Positions 8,741 to 19,701 are shown, counted from the first letter of the stretch. The stretch: DNA of 64,000 nucleotides from an uncultured Prevotellaceae bacterium (GCA_902785945.1 CADAAR010000012.1:62001-126000); one strand, 5' to 3'. The notes: generated by a model from the letters alone, not told the origin. Numbers and translations: made by a program.

Positions 8741-9481
8741 ATGTACACGCGTATGAAGATTATCAATTCGCATTATATCCCCCTGCCCGAGCCTCGTTGG
8801 CTGATAGTGGATCCCAAAGGAGCCATCTACGAACAACTGGGCACTTTGACCGTAGTAGAAGAAGCCCCTAAAGAAAAGGGCAAATATGGTATCATCACCC
8901 ATAGTCATCCCGTTGTGGCATTTGCAGATATTGGCTATACAGAAGACGATGGAGACAGAATCAATATCATGACCTCGCTGACAATTGCCGATGGACATGT
9001 GTTAGACGATGTGTTTCTTGAAGATTGTACCAGATTATGTCCGGCAGGTCATCGTAAACTCATATCCTATAACTTCAACACATTGGTCTTTAAACTCATG
9101 ACACGGCCAGATGCCGACTATTTCGATTTAGACGAATTCATTGAAGACCTAAAGCTCAATGGCGTTACACTGATCTTCCCAAAAAATGAATTACAGGAGA
9201 TTGAACTGACCTTATTTGATGCCAATGATATAGGCATGATTATAAGTGACATGACAGGCATTCAGTTTGTCGTACCGTTCTATGCCATTCTGGATAAAAA
9301 AGGTGTTCATATTCAGTATGACAAAATCTTCTTAGAGTTTGTCAACCAGGCGCGTGCTTATCTGAAAATCAACCCCAAATTCCGCTTTCATTTCAAGGCG
9401 TCACTAAAAGAACTTAATCCGCTCGTAGAGAAGCTAAACAACGAACTGAACGATTACCTGGAGCAGAAGGAGAAGAATTAA
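8741..9481 (+). CDS. Unrecognised cytoplasmic protein, 246 residues
   Basis: I do not recognise this protein. It has no signal peptide or membrane segment. It is acidic, with a mixed alpha/beta look, and ends in a charged helix (LVEKLNNELNDYLEQKEKN) that could form a coiled coil. A second Met at residue 5 (position 8753) is an equally possible start. It has its own promoter 17 bp upstream and is followed after 1 bp by the 9483 gene, so they form an operon. The pair lies next to a PrimPol-like gene between two inverted cassette copies, which suggests accessory or mobile origin. Confidence 0.7.
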   Translation: MYTRMKIINSHYIPLPEPRWLIVDPKGAIYEQLGTLTVVEEAPKEKGKYGIITHSHPVVAFADIGYTEDDGDRINIMTSLTIADGHVLDDVFLEDCTRLCPAGHRKLISYNFNTLVFKLMTRPDADYFDLDEFIEDLKLNGVTLIFPKNELQEIELTLFDANDIGMIISDMTGIQFVVPFYAILDKKGVHIQYDKIFLEFVNQARAYLKINPKFRFHFKASLKELNPLVEKLNNELNDYLEQKEKN

Positions 9482-9482
9482 G

Positions 9483-10139
9483 ATGGAGCTTGATGACATA
9501 TTTTTTGTAGGCAAACGGCCTACCACGTTGAGACTGGTATTGGGACTGATGGAGGATGCCGACAGTAGTTTGGAGACTTACCGTTGGGCCACGCCTGCCT
9601 TGCTGCACTCCATCCACACTAAAGACGACCAGCTCTCGAAATATGTGGAAGATGTGTTCGAGCAGAAGGGGCTGATTCCCTATAAGCCTTTGCCGAAAGA
9701 GGGGCTTACCAGTAGCAGTTCAGCAGAAGAGACATTAGGGAAGATGAAGATGGACTACTACGTCATGCGCTCGAAAGCGAAGATGGCACTGGAGGAACTG
9801 ATGGCACTGAAGGATGCCAAGGGCGACAATCTGTTCTGTCAAAAGAACCACTGGTGGGCTGTGTTCCGCATCTTTGTCGACCTCCAGGTATGCGGCATCA
9901 GGGAGAATCGATACAAGGAATTCATAGAGTTGATGATGGATTTGAGATTTGACCACGTGAATGCCGAACTCGATATGACCACGCTGAGCAATATCACGCA
10001 GGATATCTACCGTTACCCCTTCACCAGGTGGGAACTGAAGATTCCTAAGGATGCCAGCAGTCGATGGAAGACGGCTTACGAACGTATGTATCAGATAGCT
10101 GATAAACTGAACAAAATTCTGATAGCAAAAGGCTTCTAA
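9483..10139 (+). CDS. Unrecognised helical cytoplasmic protein, 218 residues
   Basis: The protein looks mainly helical, with no signal peptide. Landmarks are KNHWWAVFRIFVDLQVCG near residues 120-137 and an LDMTTLSNITQDIYRYPF stretch near 160-178. It may belong to a Bacteroidales domain-of-unknown-function family found near mobile-element replication genes, but I cannot assign it with certainty. It begins 1 bp after the stop of the 8741 gene. A terminator-like hairpin follows at 10194-10221. Confidence 0.7.
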   Translation: MELDDIFFVGKRPTTLRLVLGLMEDADSSLETYRWATPALLHSIHTKDDQLSKYVEDVFEQKGLIPYKPLPKEGLTSSSSAEETLGKMKMDYYVMRSKAKMALEELMALKDAKGDNLFCQKNHWWAVFRIFVDLQVCGIRENRYKEFIELMMDLRFDHVNAELDMTTLSNITQDIYRYPFTRWELKIPKDASSRWKTAYERMYQIADKLNKILIAKGF

Positions 10140-10193
10140 AAGTGCCTTAAAACTGAACTTTCAGCTGAACGTCTGAACTTAAAAATGATACTT

Positions 10194-10230
10194 CCGAGAC
10201 CTCAAATGATAGGGGTCTCGGTTTCATTTA
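10194..10230 (+). terminator. Terminator-like hairpin after the 9483 gene
   Basis: CCGAGACC (10194-10201) pairs with GGTCTCGG (10214-10221) and is followed by a T-rich tail (TTTCATTTAT). Confidence 0.65.
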
Positions 10231-10324
10231 TGCCTAATTTATTATACCGAACTTAGCGATGCGAAAAGTTCGCAGCGGGGCAAAAATCGGCCTCGTTAAT
10301 GTCTAATTTCAAATCGCAAAAGTT

Positions 10325-12730
10325 ATGGCGAAATTGATGATTCAGAGAAATCTTTCAGCCCAGACGGAGCAGATTGCTACCGCTGAGCAGCTGGAAGGAG
10401 TGTTTAACAATCCTGAGACCTTCACCAAGGTTAATAAGGTACGCGAGGCGCGCGCAAAGGGCGACTTGAAGACGGCTACACGGGTGAAAAATTCACTCGA
10501 GGGTCTGATCTTCGTGGCCGACGACTTTGCTGAGTGCGAGAAACCTGTCAAGACCATGGTGGACGGCGAGGAAAAGGAAGTAATGGTCAGTGGCAAGTGG
10601 CGTCTCCAGAAGTCGGCCCACTTGAACGGATTGGCCGTGCTAGATGTGGACCACTTGAAGGAAGACCCCAGGGTGTTGTTCCAGAAGTGGACTGATGAGC
10701 AGTTGCGTCAGTTAGGTGTGCTGCTGGTGTTCGTTACCTCTTCTAATGAGGGTATCAAGTTTGTGTTCATCGCTCGTAAGGAGTGGGGCAATCTGATTGA
10801 GAATGCCCTTGAGTTGGCCCGTCAGCTGGGACTCGAGGCCGATGAGAGTGGCAAGGATGCCTCGCGCATGTCGTTTGCACCCTCGCGTCAGGCAGGCGAC
10901 ATTCTCTTCTACGATCCTGAGCGTATGTTCAGCTACGAGAATCCTGAGTACGATGAGCTCTTTGGAGAGCAATATCGCAAGGGTGACAACAAGGGCTCTG
11001 CTCAGGAAGTTAAGAGTTTAGAAGTTAAGAATTTTAGCGTTTCAGACTTCAAGTATAAGAACGTGCTCGTACAGAAGATTGTCGACTGCTGGGTAGGTCC
11101 CACTCTGCCAGAGCCAGGCGAACGTCACAAGACCTCTCTAGAGTTGGCTGACCAACTGCGCTACATCTGCGACTCCGATCCCATTATGATTGAGGCGATT
11201 CTCCGTGCTCAGTCGTGGGTGCAGGACATTGTCAATGAACGTGGCGAGAACGTCACCCAGACCGTCAAATCGGCTCTTGCCTATAAGGAGGAGAAGCGCA
11301 TGCCCAAGCGTATGTATCATGCCCTTCGTGATGCTGGAGTCGATGAGTTCCTGGGGTTGAACAAGCGTCGTCTGCCTTATGGTGACTGGGCCCGTCGACT
11401 GCTGAAACTGCAACTGGGTTGCTATGCCTCGGCCGTTGCCTATATCGATGATAATGAGGTGAAGCCGGGTGGTGTGATCACTGCTGCTGGCATGTTCGAT
11501 GCTTTGCTTACCAAGTGCCAGTATCAGGACTGGGAGGGCTATCTGCACCGCATGAATATCATGGCAATGGCCATTGGTGGACCTGCAACGGGTAAGGGCT
11601 TTGCAGTAAAGCAGGACGAGTACATCATGGAGGTGATGCGCGAGGCGGATGCCGAGGGACGCGATTTGGAGCGTCAGTACAAGGAGGGACTCAATGAGCG
11701 TGAGACCTCGCAGAAAGAGCAGAAGAAGGAAGCATTGAAGCGTCCTACAGCCATCGTGCGCGACTGTCCTGTGAAGACTTCCAACAATGTGATGTACCGT
11801 CGTATGCAGAATGCAGCGGTCCCAACAGCTGAAGGCGGACTCTACTACTATCATCTCTACACGTTTGCAGCCGAACTACTGTCGATAGTGAAGGCATCCG
11901 GCTCTTTTCAGGAGAAGCGTGACATTATGCTGCACAGTTTCCACAACGAGATGAACGGTGTGGACTACAGCAACAAGGACAGCGTGAACGGCCTGTTCCC
12001 CGTACATTATATCATGGTGGCCACTGGTACGAGCACATCGCTGAAGAAATTCATTAACCCTAGCAACATCGGCGACGGTCTGGCCACGCGACTCAGCGTG
12101 TTTGTGATGCCTACAGGCAACTTCAAGATGCGTCCGCTGTCGAAGAAGCCCAAAAGCATGCAGGCTGCTAATGAGATGAAGATGTGGGCACGTCGATTCG
12201 ACAGTCTTCAGGGTGAGGTCAAGGGCTTGGAGAAGCTTGTGGCACATGTATACAATATGGTTGCCTTGCGTGCTGAGGAGGCCGCTAATGAGGGTGACGA
12301 GGTAACGCTGACCATGCTGAAGCGTATGCAGGACAAGGTGATGGCGCTCTGTATCCCACAGGTGATCTCGACCCAGAAATCATGGGAGGAGTTCCTGCAG
12401 ACGATGACCGTGAAGATTACACGTCAGCATCTGGACTTCGCCACGCTGATGTTCGAGGTTCTCTTTGCCTGCGAGGAAGCACTCTTCGGACTGATGTGGC
12501 AGGACTATTTCGATAATGAGCAACGCGATGAACAGCCACGCATCGTCTATGACAAGACGAACGACTATTTCCAGCAGTTGCCTCATGAGTTCACCACCAA
12601 CGATGTAAAGACCGTCTGGGGCTACACCTCTAATGCCACCGCCTCATCCCGCATCCGCACGCTGATTGAAGCAGGCATCGTGAAGAAACTCAGTCATGGG
12701 CACTTCCAAAAGATCTCATCTGCTGCATAG
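10325..12730 (+). CDS. PrimPol-like (BT4734/VirE-N) plus DUF3987 protein
   Basis: This 801-residue protein has no signal. The N-terminal ~220 residues resemble the BT4734-like/VirE N-terminal domain, an archaeo-eukaryotic primase fold. The hydrophobic-DxD motif is LDVDH (Asp107, Asp109), followed by SNEGIKFVF and SRMSFAP. The rest resembles DUF3987, with a P-loop GGPATGKG at about 418-425, and the C-terminal ~70 residues look like a winged helix. Such proteins are found in Bacteroidales mobile and prophage-like elements and are thought to act in replication. No integrase, relaxase or capsid gene is nearby, so this looks solitary. Residues ~229-236 (EVKSLEVKNF) are encoded by a TTAAGAGTTTAGAAGTTAAG repeat that may be an in-frame insertion. 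Confidence 0.8.
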   Translation: MAKLMIQRNLSAQTEQIATAEQLEGVFNNPETFTKVNKVREARAKGDLKTATRVKNSLEGLIFVADDFAECEKPVKTMVDGEEKEVMVSGKWRLQKSAHLNGLAVLDVDHLKEDPRVLFQKWTDEQLRQLGVLLVFVTSSNEGIKFVFIARKEWGNLIENALELARQLGLEADESGKDASRMSFAPSRQAGDILFYDPERMFSYENPEYDELFGEQYRKGDNKGSAQEVKSLEVKNFSVSDFKYKNVLVQKIVDCWVGPTLPEPGERHKTSLELADQLRYICDSDPIMIEAILRAQSWVQDIVNERGENVTQTVKSALAYKEEKRMPKRMYHALRDAGVDEFLGLNKRRLPYGDWARRLLKLQLGCYASAVAYIDDNEVKPGGVITAAGMFDALLTKCQYQDWEGYLHRMNIMAMAIGGPATGKGFAVKQDEYIMEVMREADAEGRDLERQYKEGLNERETSQKEQKKEALKRPTAIVRDCPVKTSNNVMYRRMQNAAVPTAEGGLYYYHLYTFAAELLSIVKASGSFQEKRDIMLHSFHNEMNGVDYSNKDSVNGLFPVHYIMVATGTSTSLKKFINPSNIGDGLATRLSVFVMPTGNFKMRPLSKKPKSMQAANEMKMWARRFDSLQGEVKGLEKLVAHVYNMVALRAEEAANEGDEVTLTMLKRMQDKVMALCIPQVISTQKSWEEFLQTMTVKITRQHLDFATLMFEVLFACEEALFGLMWQDYFDNEQRDEQPRIVYDKTNDYFQQLPHEFTTNDVKTVWGYTSNATASSRIRTLIEAGIVKKLSHGHFQKISSAA

Positions 12731-12746
12731 ATAGCGTTATAACAAA

Positions 12747-12774
12747 AGAAAGGGGCTCGTGAGAGTCCCTTTCT
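12747..12774. terminator. Bidirectional terminator hairpin
   Basis: AGAAAGGGGCTC pairs with GAGTCCCTTTCT around GTGA, between two convergent genes (stops at 12730 plus and 12777 minus). Confidence 0.75.
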
Positions 12775-12776
12775 GA

Positions 12777-15700
12777 TTATTCTTTCACAGGCCATTCTGT
12801 GGGGTTGCTGACCCCGTCGCCATCCTTATAGATAACAAATCCATCAACACCAAAGACGAAATAAGCCGCGTATAGATTCTTGATGATGCCACTTTCAACT
12901 TCACCAGAAATGATATATCCCTGTTTTATGTCTCTGGTAACATAAGGACAACATAGGGTGAATTTGTTGCCATCACCAATGATGGACGCAGGTAAACCGG
13001 ATTCATCTATATAGATGTAACCATTTCCATTCTTTGAACATTGGGTATAATAGAGGAAGCCTCCTGACTGTTTTGAGAACTTAAGGATTCTGTCAGGCTG
13101 TGCACGCGAATCTCCCTGAGGCGTGTAGACGTATGTGACGGGTGCCATCTCATAAGCGCCATCCACCTTGGGAGGATTCGTACCCTCGTAGATGGGCATT
13201 CCCTTAGCTTTAAGATTATTAAGCAGGGTTGCATCAGGCCATTCCACATTGACTCCTGGATCTGGAGCCTCTCCCGTTCCTTCTTGTTCCACAAAGATAA
13301 CATCGAAACTGGCATGCTCACCGTTGGGTAAAGTACCTTCTAAATAAATGGCGCCTCCACGAGCATCAACCGCAGTACTTGGGTCAACAGTAACGGTAAT
13401 AGTCTTATCCTTCAACGTAGGATGGATATAGGAATACTCGCAAGTGAGCTTATAGTCTGTGAGGTTAGTACCCGTAATAGTTGCAGTCTGCGTGCCACCC
13501 TTTACGTCAAACTTCATCTTCGAAGGCGTCACATCAGCATAGGCTACCCATTGATATACAATGACACTGTCCTCAATGATCAGTTCATTGGTCTTGCTGG
13601 TCTTACCCTCAATGAGAATCTTGGCCTTACGCTCCTTCACCCCTTCAGGCAATGCCTGCCAGGATATATCGAGTCCATTTCTATCTTCGATATAGTTAAA
13701 ACACTTAAGCCACGATGCTTTTGGGGTACAAACTACGTTCGACATATTGGGGCGCACACTGATTTCCATGGACCCCATTTCACTACCAACATGCAACAGA
13801 TGTTCATCAATATCGATATGGGCAGGATCGACCGTAAATTCCTTCTTCAGATCTGTCAGTACATGACTTTTCTTAAACTCCACCTGAGGATAGATGGTAT
13901 AGGTTTTCTCCTTATCCTTGACAGGATCGAGGGTTGTGAACACCCGACTATAATGGGTAGTTCTCTGATTCTCTGGCTTATGACTATCACGGAAACGGTA
14001 ATGGCCGCACCAATCCTCTATCAGATGATTGTCCTCATCAAATACTGCAAAACCAGCATAGCCTCCCATCAACAGGTCGCGGTCTATAGGAGATTCTGCC
14101 TTGATACGGAAGGATCGGAGTGGTTCTTCGTTGTCATAATCAACATCTATACCTGTAATGTTTGGCACCAACCCGTAATGATTACCCTTGTACCATGTGA
14201 CTTCAGGCGACTCGTCGAGCGTCCATTTCAATACATTCAGTGATGCAGAGAGTTTTGCATAGCCTGACGTTGACACATCAGCACTATTGAGTTTCGGATA
14301 GTCGTATGACGACTGCAATAACTTTTCAGGTGAGTCGAAGATCCTATGCTCCCATAGTGGACCCTGATAGTCGAGCTTCATACCAATCTCTGCTCCTATC
14401 CCGATCTTGAATCCGAGAGTGTCGACCTCCAACCATTCCTGCATTATCTTTGGCAATTTCTCAATAGGCACCTTAAACTTCGATTCTGCACCAGCGTATA
14501 AACCGATACCAAAAGAGAGTGAGCCTGTTGCTGAGAAATCCCACTCTGTGGTGTCTTTCAGGCAATCACCATGGTATTTGAAGAGCCATGATGGACCAGC
14601 CAGATCATGCTTACCATAACTAGCTGAGAAATTAGTATGGATTATGTCGTGCCTTGTTTTTTTGTAGCTAAATGATAAAGCCGTTGCAGAACCTTCGACG
14701 AACAGACCTGTACCCACTTGGAATTTCAGTTTTCCAAGCTTAAACGTATAATTGGGGATTGGTAAGAACGGCACTTCGAAACGAGCAGACACACCGCCTG
14801 TCAACGACACCGTTTCCTCATTATTTATGTCAATAATACAATTCTGATCATACTCTATTCCTGTAAACGGCGTAATTGTGAGAAAAGCACGGATTCTCAT
14901 CTTCAGGTCAAACGCCGTTGTAATCGCCCCTTGTAAGTTCGCGTCAATCTGAAGGGGACTTTCGTCAGGTAGGAAGGCTGTTGAATTGGTTAATGATATC
15001 GTTTTGCTGATAGGAGGCAGAACAATGGGGTCTTCTGGGGCATAGCTGTAAACATCTCCCTCCAAAACCCTTCTACGTGCATCCGCTTTCTTCATTCCTT
15101 CTGATGCTCCTGCTACCTTGACAAACAGGTATTCATAGACATCTGTAAGAGCTAATGCGGAGGTCATCACCGTAAAGCCATCTCCACTTTCATCCACAGA
15201 AGTAACCAGACCACCAAAGCCATCAGGAATATATTTGCTCTCTTCTTCGATGAGCAACTTGTCACCCACCTTTGGAATCAATGCAGCAGGTGTATTTTTA
15301 GCCAGTCGAATCCAGTAAACAGAATCTGAAGCAACAATATAGTCTGCTATGGACTTATCTGGACAGAATACATCTGCCTTGATTTTATTCTCTGGGGTGA
15401 CAAAAGCCACTGAGTCGATGGCATTGAGAGGGATTCGGAAAAGGGTATCCAATGCATACACCTCCTGAACCACATAGTCATCCTGTTCTACGCCAAGGGT
15501 GTCAATCTTAGAATATTCAATGTGGTGGATATCGCCAAAGAAAAAAGCGTTGAAACCACCATCGTTACGGTAGATATACAGCGCATCCTGCGTTTGCTGG
15601 GCGCCAGCACGCTGGGCCTTGAGATGGCGAACCAACTTACCATCCGTTGAATAGACATTGACAGTAGAGTTAGCCTTCATCCGACTGATGACGAGCGTAC

Positions 15701-15994
15701 CATCCTGCATCGAGATCTCAGCAGGATCAATCGTCATTTCATCGATTCCTGCAGCGGACTTGCCATCGTAAGTGAAACGTATCACGTCAGCAAGGTTAAA
15801 AGAGGCTGAAGCAAATGCCTTCTCACAGGTCACCTTCAACTGCGTACCCTCGAAAGTCACTGTTGGCTTGTCAGCCAATACAAACTGGTGCAGAACATTG
15901 TCCTTAGTCAGCACAATCAATGTATTCTGCTTGTCTGCTGCTTGCATGCCTTTGTCAGGAGCAGCATGATGGTTAGAATTTTCATTTTTTGCAT
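12777..15994 (-). pseudogene. Cassette C: fused small+large BACON protein with broken signal peptide
   Basis: From an ATG at 15947 a 1056-residue frame is open. The original start, by homology to cassette B, is the ATG at 15994. Between them a 16-bp deletion near 15957 (ACAATG... in B, ACAAAGGCATG here) shifts the frame, which stops after about 25 codons. The long frame starts at the mature-like MQAADKQ and therefore lacks a signal peptide. Around 15605 the small protein's T9SS tail and the next protein's signal peptide are missing, and QRAG joins directly to AQQTQDALYIY in frame. The remainder keeps the N-terminal module, the beta-rich middle, a BACON domain (SKMKFDVKGGT... VIFVEQEG) and a unique C-terminus. 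It lies 36 bp downstream of cassette D. Expression from the internal ATG would give a cytoplasmic protein, so I call it a likely pseudogene. Confidence 0.75.
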
Positions 15995-16029
15995 ACGTTT
16001 TTTGTTAAAAACTAACTATCCGTATCACC

Positions 16030-19000
16030 TTAACGCTCCCACTTGTCTATTTTCCAAGTGATTTCAATCTCTACGCTGTTGCTGGAATCATCAACGTATT
16101 CGTAAGATTCAGAGTAGTACCAAAAACCAGACACTTTTTCTGGGTCTTTGTACTGCCAGTAATGTAGATAGTTGGCATCGGAAATGGTCACACCATCTGA
16201 AACCTTTCCCCTGAAGGTCATTTTATCGTCACTGTCATTGTAGCACGGTACATTCGATGCCTTAAATGACCTTTGATACACTTCTGATAGGTACGAATCC
16301 TCTGGCGAATAATTTTGTGAGAGGACAATGTCGTTGGCTTTGCTTTTCTTCTTAAAGCCTTCCGACAGCGTAAAGGTCACGTTCTTAGCATCCTTCTCAT
16401 CGCTGGCCTCAATCTTTAGGCCTGAGCCTGCTGCATTCACAGGGAAAGATGTAGCCGTCAGCGAGATACTAAACCTGGAATTCTCATCAGTTTCAGTAGT
16501 GTCGCCGTCCGTTTTATGTTTCTTCACAACGGTCTTTATGGCCTTGCTCGATCCACTGAAATAGATTTTGCTGAGGTTCTCAAGTGTGCGCCCGCCATTC
16601 TGACGGACAGTGAACACGGCTTTGCCGATGCTGCCATCAGGCCATGTGCCCTGCACGTTGATGTGGCCCTCACGCTTTTTGATGGAGGTGTTCTCATCGT
16701 ACGAGTAGTAGACGGTAAAATTTTTAATACTATCAACGTGAAGGAAACTCTCAACGGGTGTAGCTTGAATATCTGTCAAGAACTTCTTATCCTCGTTTAT
16801 ACCGAAACGGACGTACTTCATCCTTTCTGGCTCTGGGCGGATGTTGCTCTCGTAGCTCACAGAGTCGGTCAAATCGAGGTATGCTGGATCCTTATAATTC
16901 ATGTAGGGCTCTGGGTAGTACGGATCGTTCTCGTCCATTTTCATCCATAAGTAACGATTGTTCTCGATCATGTATTTATAATCTGAAGATATCTCGAAGT
17001 ATCCCATCATTGTTACTGAATTATCGTCACTCAGCCATTTACCATACCATCTGTCGGCAACTTTGCGATCAACTTGCTTATAGCCGACAAAATAGCCCTT
17101 GTCGTATTCTTTCAAATCGGTTTTCTGCATATATTCTTTTGATAACTCTGTCCAATTTTCTGGTTTCCAAAATTCGAATTTTCCGAACATTCTTCTGTTG
17201 TTGATGACATCGCCTTTCTTATAGGACCACCAGTTTTCACTATAGTCTTCAATGCAGACTTGTTTTTGCTCATAGGAGAGGTCTTCATTGATAATCAGGG
17301 TTGTAATGGCATAGTTGATATCATCCAACTTGCGCCACTTGCCGCAGAATGCTTTCTGGGTGATTGATCTCGTATCATCTCCTGGACTGCTACCAGCCGC
17401 CTGCGAAATCCGAATATTGTCGGAGACTTCTTTGTTGGCAGCATTCTTTCCCTTAATGACAACGGCAGCATAACGCTCCTCAGCTGAGGTGCTTGGTTTG
17501 ACGGTCACGGTGATCACATTATTGTTGAGAGTGGCCGAACAGAAGTCGCTCTCAGTACTCACGGAGAGGTCTGTCAGGTTGGTCTTTGTGATATTGACGG
17601 TATAGGTGCCACCATTGGCCTCCGCCTCTATCGACTTTGGTGTGAACTCCAACAGATCCTCATGTTGCACCACTACGACGCTGTCTTCCAGGATGACGTC
17701 GCCCTTCTGGTTATAGCCGGCGACATCAATGCGAGCGCGACGGTCATAGATATCTTCAGGCATATCCTCCCATTCCAACGACAGTTCACGTCCTGTCACA
17801 GAATCGTCTTCATAGTTGAAGGTCATACTTTCCTCGCATTTCAGCCAGTCGGCCTTCGATGTGAAGGTCAGATTCTTGATATTGCTATCTATGGCGAGAT
17901 GCTTGTAGTCATGTTCGCGTCCAGCATCTACCTGCCTCTCTATATTAAATTTGGTTGGCCCGAGAGTCACCTTGACGGAGTCGCCAGTGAACATGCTGAT
18001 GCCCCAGAGCTTCACCTGTGGGATGACGGAGTAGAAGGCATCAGTGTCGAGCATGTCGAGTGTGCGGCTCATCGACTTCTTGCCGTCATAATAACTTGCC
18101 CAGTAGTCGTCTATCACGTTCTGCTTCTCATCGAGCGTCAGGTAGCCCACCTCTATCGGCTGAATGATGCCGTCGAGCAGGTGGTTGCGGCCCAGATTGG
18201 TGCTCACGGTGCCCTGATACTGCAGGGCTTTGTCGCGTTTGAAGGCCGTACCTGCAACGTGGGGCACCCATCCGCCTACCTTGCTGTTCTCAAAGAAAGT
18301 GAGGTCAACAGGCTTATACGTACCCTCGTATTTACCCACCTCGTAGGCTACTGAGGCATTGAAAAATGCATTGGATGAGAGTAACGCATTGCGATCCAAA
18401 GCCTTGTAAAGGTCAGCGGGATAGATGAACACAGCTGGTGGTATGGCGACAGCATTGAGGTTTGCCACATCGCTCAGGTTGATATCATGGTCGATTTCCA
18501 CATTGCCCCCCAATTCTGTGCGAAGCGTGAGGTTGTTGCCCTTGATATTGAATTCTGCCTTGGCATATAACCCTGTGGAAGCGCTCAGCTTGCCCACATT
18601 GCCATTGAGGAGATTCAGTTCTGATTTGTTCACCTTGCCCTTGATGCTCAGGTCTTTTTTGTCATTACCATCTCCTATATAGTCGTGAATGTAGGCCATG
18701 CCAAACACATCGCCCTCAGTCTTCCATTCGCTACTTATGCCGATGGCGGCCGAGAGTGAAAGGAATAGGCCCACTGACAGGTTTGCTTCTTTGGTCTTTT
18801 TGCCTTTAAGCATTTGCTCAAACGTTTGGGTAACGGCAGCTTGCACATTAAGATTAAAGTCACCCGACAGATTGCCTTTGAGTGTGGCATCGAACTGTAC
18901 GCCCGTAAACACGCTGACGTGAAGGAAGGCGCGTATGCCCAAATCCCAGCTAACGTCATAACCGAGACTAACGGAAGCCTCGCCTGTGAGTTTCGCCTCC

Positions 19001-19701
19001 CAGGGACCTAATTGGGTTTTGCCGAGCGTACGTGCGCCAGAGAGTGATACCGTGTTTTTTTCTCTCCCTTTGAGGATGAAGTCATCGTCGCCAGCTCGCC
19101 TTCTGGCAGCATCAGGCTCCGAATCGAACTCCGACCCGTCGAATTTCCAAACGTATTGCTCATAGACTTCTGTCAGACTGATGCGCTCTGTGCGCACTGT
19201 GATGCCGTCAGCGGCTTGGTCAACTGCGGTCACCCTACCGCTGAAACCACCTGGCAACAGGTCGCAACTCTGCTCGATAAGCAGTTTGTCGCCCACCTTA
19301 GGCAGCAAGCTGGCAGGCGTCTCTTTCTTCACACGGAACCAGGTTGATGAGTCAGAGGCGATGACATAGTCCACCAAATTCGCCTTGGCAACGAAGGCGT
19401 CGGCCCTGTATTTGGTCTCAGGTGTGACGAATGACACGCTGTCGATGGCGCTGATTGGGATGCGGAAGACACTGTCGAGGGCATACACCTCCTGAACCAC
19501 GTAATCATCCTGTTCCACGCCAAGCGTATCGATCTTCGAGTATTCGATATGGTCGATGTCAGCAAAGAAAAAAGCATTGAAGCCACCATCATTGCGGAAG
19601 ATATACAGGGCATCCTGTTTAGCCTGGGCATTTACCGTTTGCACGCTGAATACTGACAACAGCAGCGTCAGTATATATAATAAAGTGTATCTCGTTTTCA
19701 T
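16030..19701 (-). CDS. Large secreted BACON-domain protein, cassette D
   Basis: This 1223-residue protein has a signal peptide (1-25, ending VNAQA). It has an intact N-terminal module (DALYIFRNDGGFNAFFF, TLGVEQDDYVVQEVY, RIPISAIDSVSF) and a long beta-rich middle. A BACON domain follows near residues 690-775 (FTPKSIEAEANGGTYTV ... RISQAAG), then lipocalin-like stretches (FCGKWRKLDD; WYGKWLSDDNSVTM) and another Ig/BACON-like region. It carries no T9SS tail; the upstream partner, overlapping by ATGA, does. It is the longest family member here and appears complete. It is probably exported and exposed on the cell surface, with unknown ligand. Confidence 0.85.
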   Translation of the reverse strand: MKTRYTLLYILTLLLSVFSVQTVNAQAKQDALYIFRNDGGFNAFFFADIDHIEYSKIDTLGVEQDDYVVQEVYALDSVFRIPISAIDSVSFVTPETKYRADAFVAKANLVDYVIASDSSTWFRVKKETPASLLPKVGDKLLIEQSCDLLPGGFSGRVTAVDQAADGITVRTERISLTEVYEQYVWKFDGSEFDSEPDAARRRAGDDDFILKGREKNTVSLSGARTLGKTQLGPWEAKLTGEASVSLGYDVSWDLGIRAFLHVSVFTGVQFDATLKGNLSGDFNLNVQAAVTQTFEQMLKGKKTKEANLSVGLFLSLSAAIGISSEWKTEGDVFGMAYIHDYIGDGNDKKDLSIKGKVNKSELNLLNGNVGKLSASTGLYAKAEFNIKGNNLTLRTELGGNVEIDHDINLSDVANLNAVAIPPAVFIYPADLYKALDRNALLSSNAFFNASVAYEVGKYEGTYKPVDLTFFENSKVGGWVPHVAGTAFKRDKALQYQGTVSTNLGRNHLLDGIIQPIEVGYLTLDEKQNVIDDYWASYYDGKKSMSRTLDMLDTDAFYSVIPQVKLWGISMFTGDSVKVTLGPTKFNIERQVDAGREHDYKHLAIDSNIKNLTFTSKADWLKCEESMTFNYEDDSVTGRELSLEWEDMPEDIYDRRARIDVAGYNQKGDVILEDSVVVVQHEDLLEFTPKSIEAEANGGTYTVNITKTNLTDLSVSTESDFCSATLNNNVITVTVKPSTSAEERYAAVVIKGKNAANKEVSDNIRISQAAGSSPGDDTRSITQKAFCGKWRKLDDINYAITTLIINEDLSYEQKQVCIEDYSENWWSYKKGDVINNRRMFGKFEFWKPENWTELSKEYMQKTDLKEYDKGYFVGYKQVDRKVADRWYGKWLSDDNSVTMMGYFEISSDYKYMIENNRYLWMKMDENDPYYPEPYMNYKDPAYLDLTDSVSYESNIRPEPERMKYVRFGINEDKKFLTDIQATPVESFLHVDSIKNFTVYYSYDENTSIKKREGHINVQGTWPDGSIGKAVFTVRQNGGRTLENLSKIYFSGSSKAIKTVVKKHKTDGDTTETDENSRFSISLTATSFPVNAAGSGLKIEASDEKDAKNVTFTLSEGFKKKSKANDIVLSQNYSPEDSYLSEVYQRSFKASNVPCYNDSDDKMTFRGKVSDGVTISDANYLHYWQYKDPEKVSGFWYYSESYEYVDDSSNSVEIEITWKIDKWER

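Noticed and set aside
11138..11854. 238-codon minus-strand frame
   Set aside because: It is antisense to the PrimPol/DUF3987 gene, with no promoter or recognisable domain.
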